Below, in pieces: positions 10,558 to 22,881 of a stretch of DNA of 64,000 bases. The position numbers and the translations under genes are program-made. Origin of the DNA: Cycas panzhihuaensis (lineage: Eukaryota; Cycadophyta); contig CM041465.1 of NCBI GenBank assembly GCA_023213395.1, positions 203,925,741 through 203,989,740 on the forward strand, given 5' to 3'. The stretch's first letter is position 1. Each line of letters starts with the position of its first letter. Below the pieces are notes generated by a model. It saw nothing but the letters and a program-made list of their open reading frames with translations. It did not search any database and had not been told where the DNA came from.

Positions 10558-13054
10558 TAGAGGAGACTAGTTCCTTCTATTCTGATTTTTTTTCTTGCTC
10601 AAGGAGATTTTAAGCGGGTTTACAAACCCTTGGTGACAACCTTCACTCTTTGAAGGCGATCCAAGGTTTGTTGAGACCTATTTTCTTCAGGTTCAAGCTT
10701 CTAGAGCTATTTTGAAGGCTGGAGCAGGAATATATGTCAAATCTGAAATTTTTTTTAGACAAAGGATCTGTTGGGTGCAGCACAAATTGCTCTTACAAAC
10801 AGTGATTTCCCTCTAAAAATCTTGCTTTGTTGAATTTTCTCACTCAGATTTGTATTTAGAAATTAATTTAAAGCTCAGATCTACTGTTTCTTTAGCACTA
10901 AGAATTCACGTACTGTTATTTTTTTTTTTACTTGTACCTGACTGGTTAAATGAGAATCCACTCTCTGCAAGTGGAAAATTTAAGCTTTTCTGTACCTGCA
11001 GCTCTCATAGCTAAGTTTCAAGATATTCTAAGCTAATATCTGACGATGCTGAGTATTTCTCAGACCATTTTCTTAGTTTCTGTAGTTCCAGACTTAGTGC
11101 AGACTTGGCTACATCACTAGGTGTCCCACAAACCCTAGAAGAGGTAGAAAATCATTAGAATTACACATTCTGGGCACTAGAAATCATGGAGAGTGTGTTT
11201 CTCCTTCTTGTAGGTCCCACAAAGTGCAGACAGTGACCAAGTGTCACTCCTCAGAGGTCTATAGCAGTTGTACAAGCTCCCTCCTTCACTGACCGTGCAA
11301 CCTGCCAAAGACACATATGCTTCGTTCTCTCACTACACACGTCAGAACGAGCCAAGATCTGAGTCAGACATCTGCCCAAGGTGGGCGACCTTCCCTCTAA
11401 AATCTCATCTCATTTCATTGGAGATTCGGTGACTTCGAGCCTCCTGCATGATCACGGGAGCCACCCGAGTCACGCCGCCGTCGGCTGTTCCTTTGTTTTT
11501 TAAAAAAAATTTGATGTAACTTTGGGTTTATGAACTTTACTATATACATTTAAGAATATTCTTTAGAATATTCATTTTTTAATAAAGTTCATAAAATCTA
11601 AAGTCATCTTAATATCATTAAAATCACTATAGACTCATTAAAAATCACTTTTTTTTAAGTCAAAATCAATATTCTTTAGTGATTTTTTAGTTAGGTGACC
11701 CCATTGGCCTCACTTCTATAATTTGGAGGCTGAATCCAACCTTCCAAGTGATATCCACTTTGAAATTAATATTTTTTCCTTTTTTTTAAGCCATCACTTT
11801 GTCATTTTTTTATTTTTGGCTTAATATTTCTTAAGGAAAAATCAACTCTTTTCAATTTTTGAAGATTAAAATCTTTGATGCAATTAGTGATTTCATTAAA
11901 TCACTACATCCCAGCCAATCTCTTATATTAGCAAATTAAATCCATTGGTTTTATTCCTCATTCAAGGCTCCCTGCGTGGTGATCTTGTCATTCAAAGTTG
12001 CAAAAAAGTGAAATTTCAGCCTTTACTTCTTTGGCATTGCCTCATTTAACACTTGATTCATGTTGCATAAGTGTTAAAAAATCTTGATAAAGTGATTTTT
12101 AAAGTGTTAACACCTTGATTAAAGTGATTTTTTATCACTATATTGACACTTTTTTAAGGCACCTTGCATGGTGACCTATTGCCCTTAGTTAAAAAGGGGG
12201 GCTCAAAACATTTTTTTTTAATAAAATCACTTTATTTTGTTGATTGTTGGGACTATTTCAAAGTCCCAACACTTAGTGCTTGGCATCTTCAACTTGCAAG
12301 TGACTCTTCCCTCTACTCTTCAAGCATTAAAAGGAACCCACTTGTATTCATTACACAAAGACTTTATGCTTTGAAGCACTTAACATCTTCTTTAAAAGTG
12401 CCAATATTTTCATTGTACTTAAGCACTTTACTTTACTTGGATTGGATAGCACTCTTCTTTTTCATTAAAGCGCTCTTGTAAATCACTGAAGTGATCATTT
12501 TCATGTACTTAATTGCTTCACCTTGAAGCTCTTTTATCATTGTAAATCAAGCATCTACATCACCCAAGTAAAACCTACACTAAAGTCCACTTAAACCTTC
12601 TAAAAGTGAACTTTAAAATCAAATAGGAGAGGCCCGAAAAAGGTTCAATCCTTGCCTCTGAAATAACCTTAAGCTTGGTGCATTCCTTAGGGGACCAACC
12701 GACCATACGGTCAGTGCACGACAATTAAGGTTGCTTGAGAGAAAGCAGGTTCAAAAAAGGTGTTATTCGGGTTGTGAATCCCAGGGAAAGCATAGTACGT
12801 CCATGCAAATCAACCCTACCTGCCTTGTCCTAGATTTAACTTGGCCAACTATTGGATCTCCTCTATAGATCAGGGTTGGACCAACTCCATAGCCTAGTCC
12901 TCCACCCCTCATCATTCCATTCAGTTGTTGGATCTTCTAGTAAGATCAGAACTGTTGGTTTCGTTAGAAGGTGGAACTTAAGCGACGAAAGCTTTGAATC
13001 TCCAAGTTGTTTGCTAGCTTCAAGCCTTACAACTTTAACATAGCTGCAATTAAT
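10558..13054 (+). other. E4 leader, about 2.5 kb without genes
   Basis: No supportable ORF is present. The stretch is T-rich from 11500 to 12500 with repeated words such as AAAATCACTTTTTT, AGTGATTTTT and AAGCACTT, giving a weakly repetitive look. The 105-residue frame at 12164-12481 has no recognisable motif. A long leader before gag is seen in some plant copia lineages. Confidence 0.6.
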
Positions 13055-14040
13055 ATGCTCAATGCATGTACCATCAGATTAATAGGACAAGACAACTATC
13101 AAGAATGGAAAAGAATCACTCAAAATCACTTGATAATGAATGAGTTTTGGGGGTATGTTTCTGGAAGGACACCTCGACTTGTACCTGCTATAAATGATGG
13201 TGTAGTTGTTCATCCTGATGATGCTCTTGTTGCTTCTTGGAAAAAAATGAAATTGCTTTGGCATTCCTTCATATGATTATTGATGTTCATGTAGATCAGA
13301 ATATTATGTGTGTAAAGACTTCCAAGGAAGCATGGGACATTTTGTCCTCCTTGTATGAAAGGCGAGATGAAGCTCGCATATTAATGGTAAAAGCTAAATT
13401 GTATTCTGTAAAATTTGTTAAGCCTATGTCAACTTTTCTTTCCTCCATTAAGGAGATATGTAATGAATTGAATACATTAGGTAGTCCTACTTCTAGAGAT
13501 GAGCTTATAACAACAATTGTCAAAACTCTAGCTAAGGACTACAATGGCTTTATTTCTTTCACTACACGAGATGGTTCACTCAAACGAATGTCCTTCAATG
13601 AACTTGAAAGCTTGCTACTTCAAGAGGAGCAAATCTATATCAAGGACGATGATGACGAACCATCCACATCAGGCACATTCACGGCCAAATCAAAGGCCAA
13701 GTAGAATCCCAAACCTACACTTGCAAAGCAGTTTGGAAACATGAACATTGGTTCCTCAAAGACCAATGTTGTTTGTCATTATTGTGGCAAAGTTGGCCAC
13801 ATAGCACCTGATTGTAGGAATAAACAAGAAGATCTTCAGCACACATGTCAGCAACAACAACAACCACGTCAGCAAAACCAAAGACAACAGCAGCAACCAC
13901 GTCAGCAATTTCAACAGCAACGGTTTCAACAACAGTAGCAGCAACCCTCTCGACTAAATCAAGGTGCCTATCGAGGAGGTCAAAGAGGAAGGGGGGGTTT
14001 TAGAGGTGGCAATCAATGCCACTTCAATCAGTTTGCACAT
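13055..14040 (+). pseudogene. E4 gag with zinc knuckle
   Basis: ATG at 13055 opens MLNACTIRLIGQDNYQEWK, the usual start of copia Gag (nucleocapsid precursor). A frameshift at the A-run near 13245 separates it from the gag core, with SKEAWDILSSLYERRDEARI and MSFNELESLLLQEE. A zinc knuckle CHYCGKVGHIAPDC lies near 13775-13816 with all four ligands intact. It is followed by a glutamine-rich stretch and an RGGQRGRGGFRGG box likely to bind RNA. TAG codons at 13702 and 13936 look like former CAG codons. Confidence 0.88.
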
Positions 14041-14049
14041 GAGGATAAG

Positions 14050-15600
14050 TTGTTTTGTGCTTATCATTCATCTAAGGTTGATCAAACTTGGATCATTGAC
14101 TCTGGAGCCACTCAACACATGACTGGGAGTGAAGAACTCCTTAGCGACATCAAGGAAGGAAAAGGTCAATCAATGACCTTCGGCAACAATGAATCCGTTC
14201 AGATTTCAGGCATAGGCACAATCATTCCATTCCATTCTCCTTCCAATTCTTCCTCTATATTTCCCAATGGCAATGCCTATTTCATACCTTCCATGGAGAA
14301 ACATTTGCTATCTGTTAGCAAATTGGACAAGCAACAGATAAGCATTTTGTTCAAGAATGAGAAATGTGTATTAAGTGATAAAAATGACCAGGTAGTAGCT
14401 GTTGGATATGAGAATCATGGCCTCTACAAATTGGATGCTAATAATATCATACTTGATTCTTCTTACTCCAGTTCTATTGTCACTAAATCTTTCTCCAAGA
14501 TGCAGCTCTGGCATCAACGTCTAGGCCACTTGAGCTTAGACAATCTCAAGCAGATGATGAACAAAAACATGGTACATGGGCTGCCAAAGATGTGTGGCAC
14601 AAAATGTCTTTGTGAAGCATGCATAATGGGGACACAACATCGCTTGCCTTTCCCTAAAGGCAAAGACTGGCGTGCATCATATCCTTTGCAATTGGTACAC
14701 TCAGATTTGTGTGGACCTATGTCCACTGCATCCTTTGGAGGAGCTTTGTACTACATCTCCTTCATTGACGATTTCTCCCATAAAGTTTGGGTTTACTTCA
14801 TCAAGCATAAGTCTGAAGCATTTCAAAAGTTCAAGGAATTCAAGCTTGAAGTGGAGAACGAGTCTGGCCAATCCATCAAAACACTAAGGACAGACAATGG
14901 AGGTGAATTTACTTCAAATGAATTCACCCAATTCTGCAAGGACAATGGTATTCAGAGACAACTTACTATTCCTAACACTCCTCAACAAAATGGAGTCTCT
15001 GAAAGAATGAATAGAACTTTGGCTAACAAAGCCAAAGTAATGATGCATGCAAAGGGACTTACTTGAGCTTACTAGGCACACAACTGCTTATGTGGCAAAT
15101 CGAAGTCCAACAACAGCAGTCACCGACATCACACTAGAGGAGGCATGGTCTGGCAAAAAGCCAATTGTCAACCATTTAAGGACTTTTGGGTGCACTGCTT
15201 ATATGCACATCCCCGATCAGCAAAGAACTAAATTAGACAAGCATAGTCTAAAGTGTATCTTTGTAGGTTATGCCATTCATAGCAAAGCCTACAAGTTGTA
15301 TGATCCCATTGGAAAAAAAATGCATCTCTCAAGAGATGTAATCTTTGCTGAAGAAGATCACAAGAAGTTGGATACAACATCCATCCAACCCCCCATTGAC
15401 AAAGGCAAAAAGATTGTTGAGGCTTTCGTTCCCTCTCAATCTTCAACTCCATGTACATCATCTACACCTACTGGACCGTCCACTTCATCAGACTTAGCTC
15501 CACTTGATCCTAGCACATCTTTTGTTGATCAACCACTTAGACCAGAAGATCTTGAGGTTCAAGTCACATCAATCAGAAAGTACCAAAATGGTATACTCAA
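14050..15600 (+). pseudogene. E4 protease and integrase
   Basis: This continues in frame from gag. The protease motif WIIDSGATQHMTG (from 14089) is intact. Integrase has the zinc-binding HQRLGHLS...CEACIMGTQ, then the catalytic core with LVHSDLCGPM, LRTDNGGEFT and TPQQNGVSERMNRT, so all three acidic residues are kept. A frameshift with a small loss near 15060 moves the C-terminal part (TAYVANRSPTTAV, then FGCTAYMHIPDQQRTKLD) into another frame. Another shift near 15583 follows the Ser/Pro/Thr-rich linker before RT. Confidence 0.9.
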
Positions 15601-16345
15601 ACAGTGCAGGACGGCTAGATTGTTGAAGGAAAATGTCCATCAAGATACAGGCAGCAAACCAATTTTGCACGTATGGTTGAAGTGCTATGTGTTGATGAGC
15701 CTTCCACTTTTGAGGAGACTTCTTAAAATGAAAATTGGAAGGTTGCCATGGATGAAAAAATCCATTCTATTGAAAAGAATGGAACTTGGGATTTGGTCGA
15801 ATTGCCTAAACACAAACAGGCAATCAAGAGACTTTCGCACCAGTGGCTAACATGAATACCATCAAACTCATCTTGGCCTTAATAGCTCAATGCAAATGGC
15901 CGATTTTTCAAATGGACGTGAAGAGCGCCTTTCTCAATGGCGATCTTCAAGAGGAGGTATACTTGGAGCAACCTCCTGGTTATAAGGTACAAGGCAAGGA
16001 ACATTTAGTTTGTCGCCTAAAACAGGCATTGCATGGTTTGAAACAAGCTCCAAGAGCATGGTATTCAAAGATTGATGATTACTTTTTGAGACATGGGTTT
16101 CATCGATATATTTCAGATCCTAACTTGTACATCAAAGTTGGGAAAGACCATGCCATTTTCATTGTCTTGTATGTAGATGACTTAGTGATCATTGGCAATG
16201 ACACTAAGATGATACAGATTCTCCAAGATGACTTGAAGAGGAGTTTTGAGATGACAGATCTTGGACTTCTCCACTATTTCTTAGGCTTTGAGATATCGAA
16301 ACAGCCAAGCTATATCTTCATCTCCTAAGCCAAATATTTTTGGGA
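15600..16345 (+). pseudogene. E4 reverse transcriptase with internal deletion
   Basis: The palm is readable: FQMDVKSAFLNGDLQEEVYL, LHGLKQAPRAWYSKIDDYF and the catalytic YVDD box at 16170-16181. At about 15830 the frame jumps from the NGTWDLVELPKH region directly to the TFAPVANMNT region. The usual segment of roughly 40 residues between them (fingers, with KWVYK and LVAKGYTQ type motifs) is missing. The loss removes part of the nucleotide-binding fingers, so this RT cannot work. A TAA ends the frame at 16326. Confidence 0.88.
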
Positions 16346-16349
16346 CATT

Positions 16350-17111
16350 TTGCAACAGTTCAGAATGCACCATTGCAAATCAGCGCCTACACCCATGGAG
16401 AATGGCACAAAGCTTACTCTCAATGAGGGAGTTGAACCAGCAGATCCCACACTTTATCGACAGTTGATTGGGAGTCTCATTCACCTCACCAGCACCCACC
16501 CTAACATCTCATTTGCAGTTGGGATTTGCTCTAGATACATGTCTCAACCCAATCAGAAGCATTGGAATGCAGCCAAACGCATACTCAAATACATCAAAGG
16601 CACATTGCAGCATGGCCTTGAGTATGCACATGATGAGAACTTCAATTTGGAAGGGTTCTCATATTCTAATTGGGCAAATTTCCAGGATAGCAGGAGATCA
16701 ACCTCGGGTTACTATTTTACCCTTGGTTCAGCAGTTGTTCGGTGGAGTTGCAAGAAGCAACCCAATGTTGCCTTGTCCTTCACCGAAGCAAAGTACAAAG
16801 CTGCAGTCAATGTAGCTTGTGAGGCTATCTAGCTACGAATGATTCTTGGGTAACTTGGACTTGAGCAGGATCACCCCACCAAGATTTATTGCGACAATCA
16901 AAGTGTGCTCAAGTTGGCCAAGAATCTTGTCTTTCATGTAAGAACCAAACATATTGAGGCCCATCATCACTTCATCAAAGAGAATGTGCAAAGTGGTGAG
17001 ATCAACCTTCAGTATAGACCGATAGAGTAGCAGACAGCAAATATCTTTACCAAGCCGCTTGGTAGAAAAAAAAATTGTAAAATTTAGAGATGGTCTAGGG
17101 GTCTGACTTAA
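16350..17111 (+). pseudogene. E4 RNase H and C-terminal end of pol
   Basis: This is the copia RNase H region, with LYRQLIGSLIHLT, SRYMSQPNQKHW, GFSYSNWANFQDSRRSTSGY and ALSFTEAKYKAAV. The usual DADWAG-type motif reads YSNWAN, so an active-site aspartate is lost. Stops at 16830 and after 16849 break the tail, which otherwise still reads KTKHIEAHHHFIKENV on the plus strand. It ends just before the purine tract. Confidence 0.85.
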
Positions 17112-17124
17112 CATTGTAAACAGT

Positions 17125-17132
17125 AAGGGGGG
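17125..17132 (+). promoter_or_regulatory. E4 polypurine tract
   Basis: AAGGGGGG directly abuts the TG of the 3' LTR, the expected start site of plus-strand DNA. Confidence 0.85.
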
Positions 17133-17683
17133 TGTTAAACCTTATGTTTACATGTTAAGACTATGTACTTTATTTTTTCATGTAATATTTGTACTTTTGT
17201 ACTTTAGGGGTGACTTATCACTTAAGTGATAAAGTGCACACCCACATTCTTTCCTAGTGACACAACATTGTCACTAAAGGGTCAAATGGACCCCCATGCA
17301 TTTTTGCTCACTTGAGAGCCCAAAGGGACACATGTCCTACATGCAAGGTATGTACCTTGGATGTTTGACACTTGTCAAACATCCAATGCCTTAGGTCTCT
17401 CTTTTCCCTCTATATATTGAGACCTCCTCTCATTGTTCTCATATAGAGTTGGAGTTGTATTGTTATGCTGCCAGTTTACAAATCAAACTGCTATTCATAT
17501 AGAGGTTGGACCAATTCCAACTCCTCATCTTTGGTATCATCTTTTGCTCTTTCTCTTCATGTTTAATCTTTCTCATATTTGATCTCATAGTTTCATTCTT
17601 GTCTAGTTTATTTGCTTTCTAGAACTAGAGTGAACATAGCTTCTAGATCTTGGGATTGTAAGGCCATTTGGCCCATTTTCACA
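17133..17683 (+). repeat. E4 3' LTR
   Basis: This 551-base partner of 9999-10543 has the same termini and about 25 substitutions plus three short length differences. Confidence 0.93.
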
Positions 17684-17688
17684 CCTAC

Positions 17689-18761
17689 AACCCCTACCAA
17701 TTCCCAACCAAAAATAGGAAGAAATTTCAATGGATTTTATTACAGGTCTTCCAAACTCAGAAGGTAAAGATGTGATCTTTGTCACCGTCAATAGATTAAC
17801 AAAATATAGTCATTTTCGAGGACTACAATCAACAGCAAAGGCAAGTGAATTGCAGAACTATATATGAAAGAAATCCATAAGACTACACGGGTTTCCTAGA
17901 ACTATTGTTAGCAATAGGGACCCAAAGTTCACTAGTAAATTTTGGAAGGATTTATTCAAAATTGCAGGTACAAAATTACACATGAGCACAGTGTATCATC
18001 CCCAAACATATGGACAGACAGAGATAGTCAACAAATGTCTGGAAGGTTACTTGAGAAATTTCTGTTCAGATAAACAAAATCAGTGGCACAAGTGGCTACA
18101 CTTAGCCGAGTGGTGGTATAATAAAACATACCACTCTTCCACCAAGATAACACCATTCCAAGCTCTTTACAGATACCAACCGCCATCTCTATTGACATGG
18201 AATGGATCATCCTAGGTTCAAGTTGTACAAGAACACCAAAAGCAAATGGAATACACGGTTAGAATTCTTAAGGATAATTTGGCAATGGCAAGGAACATCA
18301 TGAAACAACAAGCGGATGTGCAATGATCCGAAAGGAGCTTCCAAAAAGACGATTGGGTTTTCCTTCGGTTGCAACCGTACAAACAAACGTCATTGAGTGA
18401 GACGAAGACACAAAAGCTTGCTCCTCAATATTTTGGACCATATCAAATACTTGACAGTATCGAGGAAGTAGCCTATAAACTTAAGTTACTCACAACAAGC
18501 AAGATCCATGATACTTTTCATGTTTCATGCCTGAAGAGAAAGATCGACAACAAAATAGTACCACAAACATCTTTTCCAGAACTCAATGAAGAAGGACAGA
18601 TTATACTAGAACTAGAAGGGATACTCCAAATTCGCACTAGGCAACTTCGAACAAGACAAGTCAAAGAGTACCTCATAAAATGGCGAACATTGGATATAGA
18701 AGACGCGACATGGGAGTCAAACAAATGGATACAACAATTTCTAAAGCTACCAATGCTTTGA
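17689..18761 (+). pseudogene. E3 integrase core, GPY/F region and chromodomain
   Basis: Resumes the integrase interrupted by E4. The core shows two lost catalytic aspartates: VNRLTKY (codon 17790-17792) and SNRDPKFTS (codon 17913-17915), each AAT where D is expected. The glutamate in QTYGQTEIVNK is kept. Stops break the frame near 17860. After 18369 come LAPQYFGPYQI, a GPY/F-type module, and a chromodomain near 18615-18734 with EYLIKWRTLDIEDATWE. In chromoviruses the chromodomain guides integration to heterochromatin marks; that role is family knowledge. Confidence 0.88.
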
Positions 18762-18776
18762 GGGCAAAGCATTTTT

Positions 18777-18788
18777 TAGGGGGGGGAC
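18777..18788 (+). promoter_or_regulatory. E3 polypurine tract
   Basis: TAGGGGGGGGAC lies just before the TGTTGCG start of the 3' LTR. It follows the end of the chromodomain frame closely. Confidence 0.8.
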
Positions 18789-18789
18789 T

Positions 18790-19332
18790 TGTTGCGTTCC
18801 AAGAAAACCCTTTCTTTAGGGGCCTGTCAACCGACTTAAACCCCTAGAAATGAGCACAAGAATATTAGCCAACCTATAAGCCAGTCTCCTGGCCGACTTC
18901 ATTAATGGTTCACTCCCAGTGAACTGTCCTAATTCTAGTCGACTTCAAGAAGGATAATAATTGACTATTATAAATAGGGATCAAAGCCCTCATTTTGGAT
19001 CATCACTTCGGTTGGATCTCTTCCATATTTTCGGCTCTAGGGCTACAGTTGGCTCCGCCTTTTGGCCTGAGATATTCGGAAGATTCCTGCCTTAAAGGGG
19101 CAAGTGTTTAGTAAGGATATTCTGTTGTATATTTTTGTACTTTCCAGTATTATTTTTGGACAATATATTTACCTTTTATTTGTACTATTTCCTTTACTTT
19201 ACCTTGGTGTTTACGATTAATTTCTAATATTCATTATTATTTGAGATTAAGGAGATCTGTTTGAGCATATATTAGATCAGTATCTGTGAATCTTTGTATT
19301 ATTTCTGTAATAAGTTAAAAGCTTCTGCTATA
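18790..19332 (+). repeat. E3 3' LTR
   Basis: Same length as the 5' copy. It contains ACCGAC at 18830-18835 and GCCGAC at 18892-18897, so two RCCGAC words here against one in the other LTR. Confidence 0.92.
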
Positions 19333-19337
19333 GTATG

Positions 19338-20233
19338 AGTTCTGTCACTACGATCATCTTCTTTAGATATACTGAATCTTCAAAAATAAGCCAGTAGAAG
19401 GTCTCTTGAAGAAGAATAGATGATGAATTCTTCTTTGTTATCATAAATATTGGTACTAGTTCTGATTCAACAAGATTTTTGGTTAACAATTTTGTCTTCT
19501 TTTCACCAACCAAGGAAGGTGTTGATACCCTAAACACAAAAAGGATTTCTGTTGCAGTCACAAACACAAGCTTTCCAATAACTGTTATGGTCACATAAGT
19601 ACAATATGCCACCATAACATGATTCAACTTCATGATTGAACAACCTGTCAAAATCATATAACAATTTGTGTAAACATATTCCATTACAAGATCTTGGCCA
19701 AGTTGCATTCCAGTTACTACCAAAGTATCCTTTCTTTCTTCGAAGGAATTTTCTAGGGCCTTTGTCAGATATGCTAAAACAATCTGAACAGAGAATGCTA
19801 CTATATCAAATGATACCATATAGGACTTTGTGTATAGACATACAACTGTATGACCTAATATCAGTTGAAATTTAGCAACAATTATGGTAATAATACTCAA
19901 TTTTTCCATTAAGGCAATTGGGTCTCCATATTGCATCACTTGTGCAAAGTACTATCTGAATTCAACTTCAAAATTTTCATGCTTACAAGTTATTTCAAGA
20001 TTAAGCTCCATCTTCTGAGTAATTTGTAATATAGTATTTTTCGGCAAAGTGTTGTGACTCAAGATATTAGAAGGAAATATTGGTGAGGGTATTTTGATAA
20101 GTCTCTTCTCAGTCTTCAGTTCTTCATATTCTTCTTTTTCCTCAGATTCTGAACAACGATCTAGAGTCAAATCACTAGATATGCCTATCACTTTAATAGA
20201 CTCATTAATAAGTTCATCTACAGGAAAGTGCAA
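19338..20233 (-). pseudogene. E2 unknown long ORF, N-terminal and central part
   Basis: One minus-strand frame runs from the ATG at 20233 to the E3 insertion site and on into 5919-5646. Only one stop lies inside it (19952-19954, TAG). The N-terminal third is charged and Glu/Ser-rich (CSESEEKEEYEELKTEK). The middle holds several hydrophobic runs, for example LSIITIIVAKFQLILGHTVV and VMVAYCTYVTITVIGKLVFV, which could be membrane segments or a buried beta-rich fold. I recognise no family, and none of the copia pol motifs is present. Total length is near 390 residues. It might be an env-like or captured host gene, or a lineage-specific protein; I cannot choose. Confidence 0.5.
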
Positions 20234-20490
20234 TAAGAATTCTTGAATTACCTCACCATTATGTTCAGTTATTTCTTTATCAACAAAGGACTTTCTTTAT
20301 CAATAGAGGACCTATTCTCAGGAATAGGTTCACATAACCTTTTCTCCTTCCTTATAACAAAAAACATCAAATGAATCTATGTGAGATTCACTCTTATCAG
20401 AACTAGCCTAATTACTTGCATTCGCCTTTTTGGCTTTCGTTCTAAACTTTTTTTTTAATTCTTGGTTAGGTTGTTGTACATAACCTGTTC

Positions 20491-20975
20491 TTGAAGAGGA
20501 ACTTTTCCTTCTACATCTTTTGTAAGTTGTTCAACATCAATGACACTTCCTTCATCCTTTTTACCTGTATCACAAAAACTATTTGTCTTTTCAACAATCT
20601 CTTATATCTCTTTAGGAGTCTTTTTATACACGTCCTTCAAAAGGTTCTAAGCTTCTTTTATAATACCAACATTATGAATTGTAAGGATGAAAAATGGTAG
20701 GAAGAAGAAAGCTCATCTTTATTTGCTACAACAAGAATAACATCAATTAGTGTTCTATTTTTCTTCCTAAAATTTTCTTCCCTTTCTACATCAGTTAGGA
20801 CATCATAATTATCAATGATGATTTTCCATAATTTTGTGTACATGAATATACTATCCATTTTGATTGCCCAATATTGATAATTTGTTCCTATGTACCCTGG
20901 TAAGGGAAATGAAAGGTCTTTCAAGTAGCACTCATTCTTTTTAGGTACATATATGATGATGTCATCCAACTCCAT
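20491..20975 (-). pseudogene. E2 gag-like frame
   Basis: The ATG at 20975 opens a frame with GYIGTNYQYWAIKMDSIFMY, the typical opening of copia Gag (DUF4219/UBN2 type: F-G-x-NY-x-W-x-x-K-M). After about 80 residues it shifts frame, and polar Lys/Glu-rich sequence continues to about 20491. No zinc knuckle is seen. It shows that E2 is copia-derived and presumably kept a packaging function while losing pol. Confidence 0.65.
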
Positions 20976-22881
20976 GATTGTAAGAATGAGTTGATGAAGA
21001 GTATACTATATAAGATATATGCATCCACTTCAAACTGAAATAACTCTATTAAAACAATAGCAAAATGTTTCAAACTATATACCAAAATAACTGTCTCTAA
21101 AATATGGTTCCAATGGTTCAGATGGTTTGCCAATTGGACTCCTGGATGTAGAGATATTGAGAAAAGCATACAAACACCTCCATATAAAAAATAAAATGAA
21201 GTCACTAAAGTCTTAGGGCCTCTAATAGATTAATAGCAGGTCACATTGAGACTCCATAAGACCAAGGGCTTATTTGATAGGGGGCTAGCAGACTTCAAAT
21301 CACATTTCAATCTTGTTAAATTCAAATTTGATTTTGCAAAAACTATTAAATCAACTTTACTGCCATTTCATGTCTGCAGACTTCAAACAGTACATTAATA
21401 TAATTAAATTTGTCTTGCAACTTCAAAAAAAATAATAATCAAACCTATGCACAGATTTGTCCGAACGGCGACAATAGGAATCAATCGGTAAATTGAACCG
21501 AGGGGAGTAATCTTCCTCTAAATAACCAATAATGGCGCAACACAAATACATGGTAACGATGGCGAATTTTCAATGTGCGGGGCAAGTCTCTGTCTTCACG
21601 AGGCTCGAATTTGCATGCCAATTTCTTCAGGCAAGAGAACTCTCAACTCAATTGCGTGGTTTTTTCAAAAAAATATTGCCGAAAATATTGTATTGCACAA
21701 AGCGGCTGCTGTGACTAGGAGTAGCAGGGATGTTATATATCAGAGAAGTTCCAAAAGGATGGGGTACTTCAGACATGAGGGCATTGATCGATCTTCTCAT
21801 GTAGGCATTTGAGTTGAGGCATTTTCTCTTCGTAGATTTTGGGTAGGGCAAGTGAATTACATAGACGACAAGCTTTCTGCATCGAGCACAATGACGAAGA
21901 ATTTGTCCAAGAAATCGAACCCTATGTTATGAAGAAAATTCTGTGATCAATCAATCGAATCCACACCTGGTCAATTAATTCATATTCTATTTGCCTGCAT
22001 TTGCATCATCCTCTCTCCTTAGGGAACAAGGTTTGCCATACATGGCCACAAATCTATATGGCGGCATTTGGTAAGAGTCTGTTACTTTGACAGATTTCCT
22101 GTTACATATAAGCTTTACATTTCATGTTTCAAATATTAGCTGAAGGAATGGCCTTCGAGGTACCAAAACGCGTGGCGATTTTTGGAGGACAAGAGCGCAT
22201 CCCAATTGAAGATTAAGCCCCGTTGCCTTTAATAGCAAACAAAGATTCAAAATTTGACCTTCCCAAAACTCTATTTCATGGTTGCAGTTGTTTTAAAGCC
22301 AATTGTCTTCAACAAGCCACATCTTCCTATCTAGGATACTATGAGTCGAAACCAAAATATCTTTATTGATGTTGTTACCATCCCAAGTCAGACAAAACAC
22401 TCTTGCTCAACAAGGGTACCTAGCACAAGGTATGTGCAGATCTCTTCAACAAGCCCAGAAAAATCATGGGCAATCGCTTCCTCACGCATTGTAAATAGAC
22501 AAGAAATTAGACCAAGCTAAGAAATCACATAGATTCATGAACAGACAGGAAAAAGAGGCGCAAGTACACCAACAACAATACAAATTCTCAACCAGACTAA
22601 CAAACTGGAATGAACAGGGTTGAACAAACTGGAAATCCTCATGCAACACATGAGCCAACTTACCCCACAGTCTCCTCTACATGTAGACGAAACAAAACAA
22701 CACACAACAATAACTTCAATGCATATGGTAATATGAACAGTAGGTAATGGGAAGAAACTATGACTTATTTTGATGCTCAAAAACTTTTGTGCATAGATAC
22801 AGTCTATGTATAGCAACGCAAATATATTAGGAACAGACTTCACAAATAAAGCCGTAGGTTTACAAACAATCCAATGAACCA
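20976..22881 (-). other. E2 leader, 1.9 kb, with a CG-richer island
   Basis: This is the untranslated leader between primer site and gag-like frame. No gene is recognised. The portion 21440-22200 is richer in CG dinucleotides than its surroundings, which are AT-rich and CG-poor, and contains several short plus-strand frames from an ATG at 21532. It may be a captured host fragment. The rest is featureless AT-rich sequence. Confidence 0.45.

Larger units (their letters stand above)
9999..17683 (+). mobile_element. E4: Ty1/copia element, innermost of the nest
   Basis: LTRs lie at 9999-10543 and 17133-17683. The flanks CCCAC (9994-9998) and CCTAC (17684-17688) form a target duplication with one change. 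A primer-site-like CGGTATCAAAGC follows the 5' LTR and AAGGGGGG precedes the 3' LTR. The interior, about 6.6 kb, has a 2.5 kb leader and then a copia gag, protease, integrase, RT and RNase H on the plus strand. The LTRs differ at about 25 positions by eye (4-5 percent), less than those of E3 around it, as the nesting requires. A deletion in RT and several stops make it non-autonomous. Confidence 0.93.
5920..19332 (+). mobile_element. E3: Ty3/gypsy chromovirus-type element, host of E4
   Basis: Two 543-base LTRs (5920-6462 and 18790-19332) flank the element, and GTATG is duplicated at 5915-5919 and 19333-19337. A TGGTATCAAAAC primer site and a G-rich purine tract are in place. The interior encodes, in order, gag with one zinc knuckle, aspartic protease, reverse transcriptase, RNase H, integrase and a C-terminal chromodomain, which places it among chromoviruses. 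E4 is inserted inside integrase. The LTRs differ at about 38 of 543 positions by eye, mostly transitions. Several catalytic aspartates are changed to asparagine. It is inactive. Confidence 0.92.

Noticed and set aside
13715-13944. Leucine- and valine-rich minus-strand frames
   Set aside because: They are the antisense of the glutamine-rich tail and knuckle of the E4 gag.
16170-16181. E4 as a potentially active element because YVDD and integrase triad are intact
   Set aside because: RT has lost its fingers segment, and gag-pol carries stops and frameshifts.
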